Below are positions 13,501 through 25,186 of a DNA stretch of 64,000 nt, piece after piece. Each line of letters begins with the position of its first letter. Position 1 is the first letter of the stretch. Position numbers and translations under genes: made by a program. The stretch spans positions 4,526,001 to 4,590,000 of the forward strand of contig NC_088317.1 of assembly GCF_910592395.1 (NCBI RefSeq), in the 5' to 3' direction. The stretch is from Lineus longissimus (Eukaryota; Nemertea; Pilidiophora; Heteronemertea; Lineidae). The notes beneath the pieces were generated by a model. The model had not been told where the DNA came from. It saw only the letters and a list, made by a program, of their open reading frames with translations, and ran no database searches.

Positions 13501-16495
13501 AGGGCAGCAGCATGAATGGGCCGTGGCAGGACCCCCGAAAACAAAAAAGAGGAAAACATTGGAGGATTTGTTCCGACCGCCTTTAGATCTGATGCACAAG
13601 GGGACATTCCAGTCGGTGAGTTGAGGAATATTCTGAGCACTTTTCAGGAAATCAATCATAATGTTACATAATGTTTTGACAGCTTCTTGTAACCCAATTC
13701 GGCTTGGCGGTTTGGGATCTGTAACTGGTTACACAATGGCTGGGCTTATAACAAGGAGGTCGTAGGTTTGACATTCGGACGGATGAGCACTGTTTCATCT
13801 TTGTGTCCTTTGGCAAAGCACTTAAACCTACTTGCCTTACTCCATCTAGGAGTACATCTAAATGGGTACCAGGCATGCCTGGGAAGTTAACCTGCGATAG
13901 ACCAGCATCCTCTCCAGGGGCAGTAAAACTCCTCGCGCTAAATGCTTTGGAAACCGGGATAAGCTCTGGCCGGATGAACCATTTGTGGCTCGGGCAAAAG
14001 CCAAGCCGACTTTAACTTTTAACTTTCTTTCTAGGCTCGAGATGCTGGTACAAAGAGTAACAGGTGGATGATAGTCAATATTCAGAACGTACAGGAATTC
14101 TGTTGCCAAGCGCTCAATCGAGACGTTTGGAGCCAAGCAGCTGTGAAGAGTATTATTCAGGAACACTTCTTATTTTGGCAGGTAAGGGATGATATGCATA
14201 CAAAAGAAGTAAATACTACTAGAAGAAAGAAGTGAAAGCATTTACTAGAAGTAACGAGTAAAAGGTCAATTCAAAATGCATAATCTTTACCTTTTGAAGA
14301 GCACGCTATTCATTATTTAAACTATTTGAGCTGCTTTTTTTCTGTTTTATGATTAATGACATGAATTGTCTTCCTTTTTCCAATTTTAGGTCTACCATGA
14401 TAGCGAGGAAGGCAAGCGATACACCCAGTTCTATAAGATCAACAAATGGCCGTATATTGCTATCCTTGACCCAAGGACGGGGGAGAACATGGCCATATGG
14501 AATAAGATTGATGCCTTGACTTTCTGTGACCTAGGTAAGATAGATGATAGAAGGTGATAGAAATACACAGTGCACTTTATGAAACTTGGTTTTTATCATA
14601 TTTCTATATCTCAGTGCGTATTTACGCAATTGGATATTCTATTTTTGAACAGAGTTGGCCTTTAATGTTGGAACTCTTCTTTTTCAGTGACAGAGTTCCT
14701 GTCTCATCACCCATCACTGGATGGTGCTTTATCTCCACCAGCAAAGAAACAAAGGATTGTGAGTGATTGTTTTTCATCGAGAAAGCTTTGCAAGTGTTGA
14801 GTTTAAATGTGACAATTGCCTCCAGCACAGTCATCATTAAATTTCGTTATAGGGATGTTAAAAATGGTAATACCACATCATTGGAAGGGGTATTATGTCT
14901 CTCCCACTACTCAAGTTTGTGGAAATATGACTTGACTTTGGTGTGACGAAGAGTTGAAAATGAGAAGCCTACAGCTGGTGGCAGGTACCTTTTAAAGCAT
15001 GCCCCTGGACTTTTTGCGGGCTTGGCTAAAAGATGGGGGTCTAACTGCCCTGTGCGATTCATCCTTTGCCTAATTCAAAATTGTTTCTCTGCCACACACG
15101 ATGTCTTTTTGTCTTTCATTAGCCTTTCCCAACCATGCATTTTCAGGACAGCATAGTGGAGGCATCTGAAGACAGTCAAATGGAGGCAGCAATCAAAGCT
15201 TCATTAGCGGAGACACAAAAATCTTCCAAAAACTCTTTTCAGTACATATCGGACTCAGATTCAGACAGCGACTTAGAGACATTCTCAGATTCAGAATCGG
15301 AAAACGGCGATGTACGGGAAATCGAAGCGAAATCAGGAAATAATTCAACAGACTCTAAAAACACGGTGACGCAAAGTGAAAAATATGAATCTACAGTAAA
15401 ATCTGAATCCAACAAAAGTGAGAGTCAGGAATCAGAAGAAACTCACACTTCCAAAGATTCATGTGGTGCTATTTCAAACTCTGCTCAATCTAAGACCATT
15501 TCTGCCGCAATTTCAAATAAACATGACAGTACTGTGACTCAGACTACGAATAGTTCAGGCTCCGTGGAAAAATCTGTGAAATCCGGTAAAGCTTTGTGTA
15601 AATCTTCGAAGAAAAATCATGGAAATAGCGATTTGAGTAGTGTGAGTGAATCGAATGGAGAACAAATGTGGCAGCGGCATTTAGGAAGCAGCAACGGTAG
15701 GTTTCATGCCAAGTTTTTTTAAAGTGATAATAATTGTGTTCTGTTGAGTTCCAAATCATAGGTATAAATCTCTTACACAACACAACGACAGAGATGACGT
15801 AACTTCCCAACAGAGAATGAATTTACTGTCAAAGGCAAAATCACTTAAGTTATATGAAGCCTGAAGATGATAAGTTTTCATGTTGACAGGGTGATGGAAT
15901 CTTTCTTATTTTGTTTGATTTGGTACTTTAGATCCAGTGTCCATTTCAGATCCACTGACAACACTCAACATTCGATTCCCTGATGGTAAGAGAGAACAAG
16001 TCAAGTGGCCATGTTCTTCGAAGCTGTTTGTAAGTATGACCGGATTTGATTTGCTAAATTTTTTGTCGGGGATGAGATTTTTCTGATTATAAGAAGAATT
16101 TCCGTTTTTACCCTCCTGAAAAGGGTTTATTTGGCAACAGAAATGGAAAGATCTGTGTCTCAACTATCAGTAGAACTTAGTATGATTGCATATCATAGAC
16201 TGCTGAATGTGTTTTTTTGTAACAATCTCAATTGTTGTGAGCTCGAACTTGTACTATTAGTACAGTGTAGTTGGTAAAAAATATGAAAGTGTCCAACTAA
16301 ATTGAAATATATCTTTTGCATTCTCTTTCCCTCCAGGGCTTGGTGCAGTTTGTCCTCTCAAAGGGCTTCAGCAACGAACGCTTTGAATTGGTTACCAACT
16401 TCCCGCGAAGGCGCCTCTCGTACATGGAATTCGATGACACGCTCAAGCAGATCGGACTTCACCCACAAGAAACTGTCTTTGTCCAAGAGAGGTGA
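10569..16495 (+). CDS. UBXN7: UBX domain-containing protein 7 homologue
   Basis: UBXN7 is a p97/VCP adaptor that links ubiquitylated substrates and cullin-RING ligases to p97. Eleven exons splice in phase to 565 residues: 10569-10641, 10998-11199, 11457-11524, 13158-13229, 13503-13615, 14035-14181, 14390-14534, 14688-14758, 15147-15696, 15932-16029, 16337-16495. Domains in order: UBA-like (LLEACNGNLDMAIGMFMD); linker with VRAPIPQKKE and RSVFDGFRDF; UAS/thioredoxin-like domain (FRPPLDLMHKGTF, then FWQVYHDSEEGKRYTQFYK and ILDPRTGE); a ubiquitin-interacting motif (SEDSQMEAAIKASLAET); a long Ser/Asp/Glu-rich linker in the ninth exon; and a C-terminal UBX domain (IRFPDGKREQ, NERFELVTNFPRR, PQETVFVQER-stop). 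The closing residues match human UBXN7 as I recall it. The protein is longer than human (about 490 residues) because of the acidic linker. The start codon sits in AAGATGGCGAC, which also resembles a YY1 site. Confidence 0.94.
13252..13460 (-). mobile_element. tRNA-derived SINE, second family, in a UBXN7 intron
   Basis: Read on the minus strand, it has a B-box (GGGTTCGATTCC near 13425) and then a conserved block with GGGGTCTCC and TTTCCTCCTACTTA. The same block recurs at about 19325-19436 (same orientation) and 27235-27360 (opposite orientation). Ends are approximate. Confidence 0.6.
13681..14033 (+). mobile_element. SINE abutting the sixth-exon acceptor of UBXN7
   Basis: It shares the AAATGGGTACC body word (near 13859) and the TTTAACTTTTAACTTT tail with the SINE at 1612-1912. 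The tail ends immediately before TCTTTCTAG, the 3' splice site of the exon that starts at 14035. Confidence 0.6.
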
Positions 16496-18049
16496 CAAGG
16501 GGCACGTTTGCGATGCGAATAGACAACTGCATAGTGAAAGCCAGTAGCGGGAATGAGACATTTCAGATTTTGGTAGATTTCGTTTTTCTACTCCAGAAGT
16601 GTTTGATTTCACAGCAGAAATGAAGAGATGAGTGCCAAAGCTCTCTGTAGAACTTTACATTTTTGAAATCAGACAAAAAGTAAGATTTTGGAGGCATATT
16701 TTTGCAAGGGAGGGCAGTTATGAGGACAAAAATTGTTCATTATGGAAATTGTTCGTTTTTTGCTCTGCATCTGTTTCATCCCTGCAGAAGATTGTGGAGA
16801 AAACCCGCTACCTACTTCCTGGCTGGGGGTACAGTTGGGGAAGGGTTCCAATAAATCAGAAACAATCATGTGTATGAAGTAAATGAATGACCCCTATTTG
16901 TTTTAAAGTCTGGATTAGGGCAGAGTTCTGGTTCAAAGTTATGGATAATGAACTGACACAGTGTGCATATTGTATGTCTTCTTAAATTTTGGTATTTTAC
17001 TCAAGACAGTGGTCGCATGTGAATGTTGAGAGTAATGTATCATATGTAGAGCCATCAGATTTCGTCAAACTTGCGTGAAGCTTTTTCAAACACTTTTCAA
17101 AACGAGATGCAGCTTTGATACGAATATAGTATTTACCACACTGACTCAGGGCAAACTGTCATCCATAAAGTTGTGATTAATCACGATGCAGCGAACACCT
17201 CAGGAAAACGATCACATTTGCCCATCAGCATGAGGGCAACGTATTATCTCTCCGACCTAATGCGACACTAAGCCCATGAATATCGAATGCATTGTTATTT
17301 CTTTACCAGATGAAATCGTTTATGGTCAAACTGTAAAAACCAACCAGCAAGTACACCCTGGAGAAGCAGTTCGCCAGCTTACTGAGAATCGGGCAGGCAT
17401 TACAACTTGCCAAGCAGGCCTGTCCTGTCTCATTCTGGCTAATTTTCTTGTGATCCACTGATTTTCCCAGGCCTCTGCCAGGCATTTTCCTGGGCAGGCT
17501 GTTCAGTAAGTTGGAAGGCCTGCTTTGAATACACAGAATATTGTAAGATTCTCAATCAAATGGGGAACTGTTTCCAGGGTGAAGTATAACATGTTATTCA
17601 GGTATTTCCAAAAGCAGCATTTGAAATATTTTTCGGTTCTGCAATTTGGGAGATGTCTTTGATTACTTTGCATAACGGAGAAATGCTAAACTCGCCAATG
17701 CGTTTTGAGGAGACTTTCAGTCAATTGTACTTTCTGATATTGGTGAATGGTATATTTTTATGTCATCCTGTCAAATTCATTGAACTCAATGCATTTATCC
17801 TGTTTATATGACATTCTACATGTAACTTTTTTCAATGGTCATTAAAATTTTGTATGTAAATGAAGAATGTGTTTGTGCGAGTTCATCTGTCATTTATAGA
17901 TCCTGGATGAATAAGTGTTCCTGTTCTATCAGTGTTGTCACTAAGAAACTGCTCAGGGTGTTTAGTGCTACAGCATGAACATTCCTGACCATTGCCAAAG
18001 TTACACCTAGACACTTGTGTTATATAATATTAGTACTTTCAAACAGTAC
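16496..18049 (+). other. UBXN7 3' untranslated region and flank
   Basis: An AATAAA lies at 16850-16855, about 350 bases past the stop codon. The rest contains no recognisable gene or clear repeat. Confidence 0.4.
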
Positions 18050-18478
18050 TGTAGTGTTAACAATATCATAGTATGACTCCTACAGTTTTCCCACCAAACT
18101 CAAGGCCACATTTTGTATAATGCTTTCTCCTGATTGGTCAGTCTTGCTATGTCTTGACGTCTTCGCGTCCGAGTATAAAAAGCCGCACGCGCTTCCGCGC
18201 AGCCCCTTTTTTACCAGATCTCTCTCGCTTGTACACGAGGAGACTGGCTGTGCCGATCCGGTGATTATACCATGGAGGTATAAATAAGATACCTCCATGA
18301 TTATACCATCTGGAACAATTGATCAATTGTTCTAAGCTATCCTTCTATGGAATAAACCACAGTAAGCGAGTATTCCGAGTATGTGAATTTATTGACAAAC
18401 CTTGATTGACAAACGTGCTTATCGTTAGGACATGTCAAGGACTTCAGGAGGCAACTACGGAGGATTCGGAATACAACA
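18050..18478 (+). mobile_element. LTR-like segment (possible solo LTR) with promoter and polyadenylation signals
   Basis: The segment runs from TGTAGTG to ATACAACA. It carries an inverted CCAAT box (ATTGG, 18133), a CRE-like TGACGTC (18155), TATAAAA (18174-18180) and AATAAA (18351-18356) in the order expected of U3-R-U5. An 11-bp hairpin (18271-18299) and a perfect 20-bp palindrome (18313-18332) lie in the transcribed part. No target-site duplication was found and no internal retroelement genes flank it. It could instead be a promoter of an unrecognised transcript. Confidence 0.35.
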
Positions 18479-18479
18479 C

Positions 18480-18555
18480 TTGCCCAAAGTCTCATATTGA
18501 CTGTGGGGTTCGAACCAGGTATATCTTGACCACTAGCAGTCAGTGTGATCCACTT
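18480..18555 (-). mobile_element. SINE-head fragment
   Basis: On the minus strand GGTTCGAACCCC (near 18509-18520) matches a pol III B-box after a tRNA-like stretch. Only the head is recognisable. Confidence 0.35.
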
Positions 18556-18574
18556 GTCTACAGTGGCTCTTTGT

Positions 18575-18905
18575 TGTGGTCCAGTTGGACCAGTCCCTGT
18601 GACTTCTGGCTGTGGTAAAATCTCATATGGTCTGTTCAGTTTGACCAGTCCTTGTGAGTTCTGGCTGTGGTAAAATCTCATATGGTCTCTTTCTAGTTGG
18701 ACCAGTCCTTGTTGTGACTTCTGGCTGCGGTAAAATCTCGTATGATCTCTGTCTAGTTGGACCTGTCCTTATGACTTCTGGCTGTGGTAAAATCTCATAA
18801 GGTCTGTCCAGTTTGACCAGTCCTTGTTGCCACTTCTGGCAGTGGTAAAATCTCATGGTCTCTGTCTAGTAGGACCAGTCCTTGTTATGACTTCTGGGTG
18901 TGCTA
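18575..18905. repeat. Minisatellite, unit about 60 bp
   Basis: Five to six copies of a unit containing GGACCAGTCC, GTGACTTCTGGCTGTGG and TAAAATCTCAT are arranged head to tail with small length differences. Confidence 0.85.
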
Positions 18906-20544
18906 TTATCTCCCAGTCATGCATATTAGGGGGTAGGGCGTACGGACTGTACAAGCAGTCCCTGACTTCCCATCCTGCATCAGTCAGTCAGAGTGGACCA
19001 AGGGGTGCGACAGCCCACTTGATCTACAAGAAAGCAACTACTAGGATGATGTACAAAATATTGAAATATTTTATTGAAAATAAAAGTATACACATTCTCC
19101 TAAAGAAATGCTATCTAAATGCCACACTACAATGTTTGATCACTAAAACAGCAAAAGCAATACAGCTGAGATGACGGCTCCCCCCCCCCAGTAGAGTAGT
19201 TATCGAGAGACACAGTGATATCATTAGTGAAATGAAACGGCCAGGACCATTGAGCTTACCAGTGGAATGAAACTCAAACACAGTGCTAGTGCAAGACTCT
19301 AAGTTTCCAGGTGTCAGATAAAAAATGTTAAAGTTGAGAGCTGAGCGTAAACTAGGACATTCATAGCTCTGTAAACAATGTTGGGCAATTGTAAGGTAAG
19401 TAGGAGGAAACCAGAGACCCCGGAGGACACCTACCCGTCAAACTATACGTAAATACAACAGTATCTCTTTCCGTGCAACACAGCAATATGAAGGATGATT
19501 CAAATGTTTTTCCAATACAACAGCGGTCATTGTGCTTGGCCAGGCCTATTATTGAAGGTACAGGAAATAGTCTGGTACATTTGAGTGAATCCAAAAGACT
19601 GTAAAAAGCCCAATTTTTGAAGGGACAAACTTTTTCTCAGGTTGTCTGGCTTAGTTATATAAACATCAAATATCGATACTGTCTAACAATAAATACAGGT
19701 ACATTTGTACATACAGTTGTGTATATTTCTGATCTGATAGCTGTGTATCATTTATCATTTCAATGCCCACATAATAAACCACTTAGCTCTCAGAATATTG
19801 ATTCTTTTAAAAATTGTGACCTTCGGTGGCACACATGAAATAAACGAGACAAAATGTACATGTAATGTCCAGTTTTAGGGTTGGCCCCTTTAATAATAGT
19901 CTAAATGTTCAAAAACAGAAATAATGTGGAATCTGAAAATACTTGCATTAGAGATAACATGTATAACCTACATGTACCAAGATTGACTAACTTTCACTGA
20001 AACAATCCTTCCACAGGGCATTGGGCCATACACCTTAGTTTTTGCCTACCTCCCCCTGGCATGGCCCAAAAAACGTTAACCAACCCCCTAACTTCTGCAA
20101 AAGCTGCTAAACTATAAGGCCTTCTAAAAAAATTGTACTAGAAAACAAATAATAACTTAGGGATCTAGAATATCTTTCATGCCAAAGGCTACATGTACTC
20201 TTTACAATTAGTAGTGAAAACTCTCACATAAGTTATTTATCTTGAATGTTAGCAAGGATTATTGAATATATATATATTCAGCATTGAAGCATACAGAAAT
20301 ATCCAAGACCCATGATTTCTTTTCATAAATTTCATCAATATATAAAGGCAAGCTTATATATTTTTTATACTACCATATTCTACAAACATGATGAACTGTT
20401 TAAAGAGACCTGATATATGCTAAGCTCAACTTCATCAAAAATGGATTGAGCTTGGAGCAGGGAGTAACTTTTATTCAGTCTTCTCTGCACAATATTTGTA
20501 TGAACTGGTTGAAAAACCACATTTTCAGAGTGGCAAACCTTTAG
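18906..20544. other. Intergenic DNA, possibly the 3' untranslated region of the zinc-finger gene
   Basis: A fragment of the second SINE family lies at about 19325-19436 (GTAAGTAGGAGGAAACCAG). I see no other feature and no coding exon. Confidence 0.35.
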
Positions 20545-21122
20545 CTGATGATGATAGGGTGGCACCAAATTTATGGTCGGGTGAGCTGATTATGATAGGG
20601 TGGCACCAAATTTATGGTCGGGTGAGCTGATTATGATAGGGTGGCACCAGATTTATGGTCGGGTGAGCTGATTATGATAGGGTGGCACCAAAGTTATGGT
20701 CGGGTGAGCTGATTATGATAGGGTGGCACCAGATTTATGGTCGGGTGAGCTGATTATGATAGGGTGGCACCAAATCTATAGTTAGGTGAGCTGATTATGA
20801 TAGGGTGGCACCAAATTTATGGTCGGGTGAGCCGATTATGATAGGGTGGCACCAAATTTATGGTCGGGTGAGCTGATTATGATAGGGTGGCACCAAATTT
20901 ATGGTCGGGTGAGCCAATTATGATAGGGTGGCACCAGATTTATGGTCGGGTGAGCTGATTATGATAGGGTGGCACCAGATTTATGGTCAGGTGAGCTGAT
21001 TATGATAGGGTGGCACCAAATCTATTGTTAGGTGAGCTGATTATGATAGGGTGGCACCAAATTTATGGTAGGATAAGCTGATTATGATAGGGTGGCACAA
21101 AATTTATTGTCTGGTGAGCTGA
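20545..21122. repeat. Minisatellite, 41-bp unit, about 14 copies
   Basis: The unit contains GATAGGGTGGCACCAAA, TTTATGGTCGGGTGAGC and TGATTAT, arranged head to tail with a few base changes per copy. The word order AGGGTGGC-AAATTT-GTCGGGTGA resembles the interior of the MITE at 28096. Confidence 0.9.
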
Positions 21123-21442
21123 TGGCTAATGCCAGTAAATGGTCCTGTATAGGCAGGGTTGCCCACCCAACATACTAGCTTTGGAGACACTGCAATTGTG
21201 TACCTTCATGAAGAATGTGAGGTGCTAATTCATACATGAATTTACCAAGTAAAATACTTATTGATTGTTCCAATAACGATACAATACTCTAAAAGTACAC
21301 CCAGTGAAAAATGATAACCATCAGAAAATACCTTGGGGATGTCCTTAAAATATGGTCTGTTTGACGTAACATAGAAGTGTATTACCCAAAAGACTAGAGG
21401 TACTACTGGGCAAATAATCATCAAATCGAATGTCAGTTTATT

Positions 21443-22017
21443 TCACTCAGTTTCTGAATCTGTTTCAATCGGGCCAGTATTCTGCTGGTTGAGCACAGTC
21501 AGGTCCTCCTTGCTTGCGTAGGGTATGTGAGCAACTTTGGCATGATAAATAATCGTCTCGGCACCGTCTTTACAAACCACACGATTGGTCTTGGCATTTT
21601 TCTTCTGCATCTGGCGATGGTGGCGTAATTCCTGTTTATCAGGGAAACAGCGTCCACAATCTGCACACATGTGCAATGAACTCGAGTCAGTGTTTTCCTC
21701 CGTAGAATTCACTTCCTCATTTATTTGTTGCTCTTGAACGTTATGGGTGCAGCTGTGGCGTTTCAGATCGTTAGGCGTGACAAAGTTCTGGCCGCACTGA
21801 TGGCAGTAGTAAACTTTAATGTTGTGGAAGCTTGGATTTGGCGTCGTCTGCTTGTTGTGGTCAGTGTCTGAACTGTCAGAGGAACCACTTCGCTTGAGAG
21901 GCGGGATTTGTGGTTGTGTCGTGTTTACGTTCACCTGCACCGACATTCTGAGTTGAGACCGTCGTGTTCTTTGAATGCGAGATGATATGCCGGTGTAATG
22001 TTCCCTTAGTCTTTGCC
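21443..22017 (-). CDS. C2H2 zinc-finger protein, C-terminal part
   Basis: The frame ending at 21443 encodes a canonical finger (YYCHQCGQNFVTPNDLKRH, then SCTH), an acidic spacer, and a second finger (MCADCGRCFPDKQELRHHRQ) whose last zinc-binding His appears replaced by Gln. It ends GPIETDSETE-stop. At the 5' side, after an acceptor at 22018-22019, a different frame reads AKTKGTLHRHIISHS, the second half of another finger. The two frames join cleanly (GCA-G|AC-ACT) if the 67 bases 21868-21934, bounded by GT and AG, are an intron. Otherwise a frameshift separates them. No further finger exons were found to the right. The family member is not identified, and a decaying gene is possible. Confidence 0.6.
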
Positions 22018-22710
22018 TGGAATGACAGAAGATTCGGCAAATTAATTTCAAATTACTGCTGTATATTCACCTCTCTCTACCCCTATATTCATTTTGAAAA
22101 TATCAGACTAACCATGTATACAGCATTTGTACAGTATGCAGACTGAATGCATGCATGCAATTCAATGCACAGGAAATGTACACAGTAATACAGGGAAGCC
22201 AAAATGTTGAAAAATTTACAACTTTTTCACAGCTCAAAACCGCTTTTGATTTGAAAGGGTACTCTATATGAGTAATCAAAACACTTACTGGTTATCTTAA
22301 GATTGTCCTTAACAACGTAGATTATATAAATTTAACTGGCATAGGTATGGTAATGTCAAACTTAATCAGAATATAGTGCAACGGTTTCTATTTTGTGGAG
22401 GCAGCCATAATTAGACAATTCTACCTCCGGCTGCACCGAAGGCTGGAGAGTTCCAAAACCGCCGCGCCGAATTTGATTTCGATTTCAAGAAAAAATGCGT
22501 TGAAAGAGTTAAATAAATCAAAGTATGACAACCTAATCTACTTTTGTACATTGCTAAAGTGTTGATCTATCATGTGTTGTAGTTTTGAAGGATTGCGATT
22601 GTGTCGATGGCAGGGATTTTGCTTGAGAAAGTGTTGAAAAAGGTGCACTACATTTCTAAACAATGTGCATCGATGCATGCAGGGGGCAGTACACATCCCC
22701 TGTACACAGC
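22018..22710. other. Stretch without recognised features
   Basis: I see no gene, RNA or repeat. It would hold an intron or the 5' flank of the zinc-finger gene. Confidence 0.3.
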
Positions 22711-24828
22711 ACATTGCGTGTGTTCCGCGCATTTTACCGATCTGCGCTATCTTAAGATTGCGCTGCGCATTCTTAGGATCCTATAATTGCGCGGCAATCT
22801 CGAGATCGCGCAAGGGAGTTGGGGGGTCTTGCGAGCCAATGAACGAATGATGAATGATTGTCCTGCAAATAATATAACTGACTTATTATGTTCTCTCCGA
22901 GAATTTGCAACATCAGACTGCATAAATTATGATGAAATATATGAACTATGGGTTGCCATTCCAACAATAATCTTCCGCACGGCTCATGGGCTTGAATTTT
23001 GTGAAAAGTCCCATCAACTTCTGCAATGTTACAAGAAAACGAGGACGGGAAACTTGGTGTGAAAGAAAATGGTGTCCCCTACGTACTACTATCACGAGAC
23101 ACTAGTCTCCCCTGTCCCACAACAACAGGTAAAACTATAGTAGTAGAATTCGTTCTATTGTTCAATGATTGTTCAGGGATTGTTAGATTTATGGTAAGGG
23201 CCGGTGTAACATCTGTGGTTGTTCCCCATGTTTCAGTGTTTCCAAACAATAGGCAGCTAGAGAGACCATGACTTTTCAATAGGAGGGATACACAGAAAAA
23301 CTCGTCAATCTATTTTTGAGCGTTCCCAAACAATGAGGGGAAACACTCAAAAACAGAAACACTCAAAAACATTACACCGGGGTAAGGGGCCGTTCATAAT
23401 CATCAATGTGAATAAAGGACACTTAGTGCGAAAGAAAATGTTGTCCCCTACGTTATTCATTAGACTATAATCCCACCTTTGGTGACAAAGAAAATGTCGT
23501 CCCTTGTGGAGAGTAAGTCATATCATATTCGTCAAAAAGTGTCATACTGAGATCTGTTCACATTATCAAAGGCATGGCCGCATTAATTACCACTGCTAAT
23601 TAGGCTTCTGAGATGATGGTCAGTAAATATTGGTCAAAGTGTCATAGTGAGATCTGTTCACATTATTAAAGGCATGGCCGCCTTAGCGGCTTCTGAGATG
23701 ATGGTCAGTATAAAATATTGGTCAAAGTGTCATAGTGAGATCTGTTCACATTATTAAAGGCATGGCCGCCTTAGCGGCTTCTGAGATGATGGTCAGTATA
23801 AAATATTGGTCAAAGTGTCATAGTGAGATCTGTTCACATTATCAAAGGCATGGCTGCATTAATTACCTACCACTGCTAATTAGGCTTCTGAGATGATGAT
23901 ATGTTCATATTTGACTTGACACAAGCCAATTTTAGCACTTACTAATTATCATTGATAATATTCATTGATAATTTTTGGTGAAATGATCACTATGACAGAA
24001 CGCTAATTTACATATAATTACCAATTACCAATTATCAATTATCATTAATTGGTGAATAAACTAAGTTCAATGACAATATTGTGCGACTGTAAGTGTAAAT
24101 ATCATAAACATTGTATTGTGTAATCATATATATCAAGGAAATGTAAATACTATTGGGATGTTATCATAAATAAAATAATTATAAACGTATAATAAAATCT
24201 TAGTTATTAGATGTATCTCTTTATTCATTAAGTAAATCCGGATGCAAGATTACAACCAAATGTACTTGATCAATCATTAATTTTCAAAAGCATTGCTCTC
24301 AGGTTGGATGTCCATCAGCAAGCTGTGTTAGGGGATAACCTGAAATATAAAACAGTATTTATAATGAGAAGATAACATAAAACCTTACATGTAGGCCTAA
24401 GTGTCTCCCTTCTCAAACGAATGCCTGAGCATGGAGATATCTTAATAATACCCCCATGGCCTGCAGTTATCTTAATAATACCTCCATGGCCTGAGGTATG
24501 GCCTGAGGTACAAAATACAAATCAACCACTCGACAGTCAACTTTGGCCGGTATTAAATTAATTTACTTTCAGCATCCCATAGACAGTCACATGACAGTAA
24601 TGTGACCGTTGGTGTAGCAAAAAAATAGGTGAAAAATAAAGCTACCAATGGCAATGCAAAGCTGAACATGTAAAAGTATCATCATCTCTAAAATGCGCAA
24701 TCGACAAAAAGCGCACGCTCACCCTTGCGCGATCTCGAGATTGCCGCGCAATTAAACGATCCTAAGAATGCGCAGCGCAATCTTAAGATGGCGCTAATCG
24801 GTAATTAGCGCGGAACACGTGCATTGCT
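22711..24828. mobile_element. Non-autonomous DNA transposon with long terminal inverted repeats
   Basis: The left arm 22711-22816 and right arm 24722-24828 are inverted copies of about 105 bases and roughly 85% identity. They share long exact runs such as TCTTAAGATTGCGCTGCGCA and GCGGCAATCTCGAGATCGCG. The 1.9 kb between them has no transposase-like frame. It contains short direct repeats (GAAAGAAAATG-GTCCC words at 23060-23510) and the tandem array at 23530-23900. No target-site duplication was defined because the outer ends are blurred. Confidence 0.65.
23530..23900. repeat. Tandem repeat inside the inverted-repeat element, about 90-110 bp unit, four copies
   Basis: Each unit has GTCATAGTGAGATCTGTTCA, AAAGGCATGGC and GGCTTCTGAGATGATG. 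Copies differ by an insertion of an AATTACC-CTGCTAATTA block. Confidence 0.8.
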
Positions 24829-25186
24829 ACATAGGCTACATACATATTCACTCCTATTGGTGTATATGGCTTCCGAGGTTTGTTTGGTGCTGCACCAATT
24901 GTGGCTGCCTGAACAGTAACACCTGGCTGATCATATTGTACAACATCATTCCAACCCCATGTTTATGAGTATGACGGGAGCGGTTTGGCTGGCAGGCCCC
25001 CCGATTCCGATAGGCCAAAGCCAAGGGCCCCGTGCCGGCCGTCTGTCCGTGGCCAAAGTAATCTTTTTATAGTACACTTTTTATAGTTTTTACAGGCTCC
25101 TCCTGGCTCCACTACTGACCGCCTTAGGACAGCAATATAGATCAGTCATATAATTTAGAAAAATCCAATTCTTTTATTTATAAGAA
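24829..25186. other. 5' flank of CEP295
   Basis: This lies between the inverted-repeat element and the CEP295 start codon. No clear TATA box or CpG cluster was seen. The promoter is presumably here but cannot be placed. Confidence 0.3.

Noticed and set aside
20545-21122. CRISPR-like regular repeats
   Set aside because: The 41-bp units are contiguous with no unique spacers, and the sequence is eukaryotic. It is a minisatellite.
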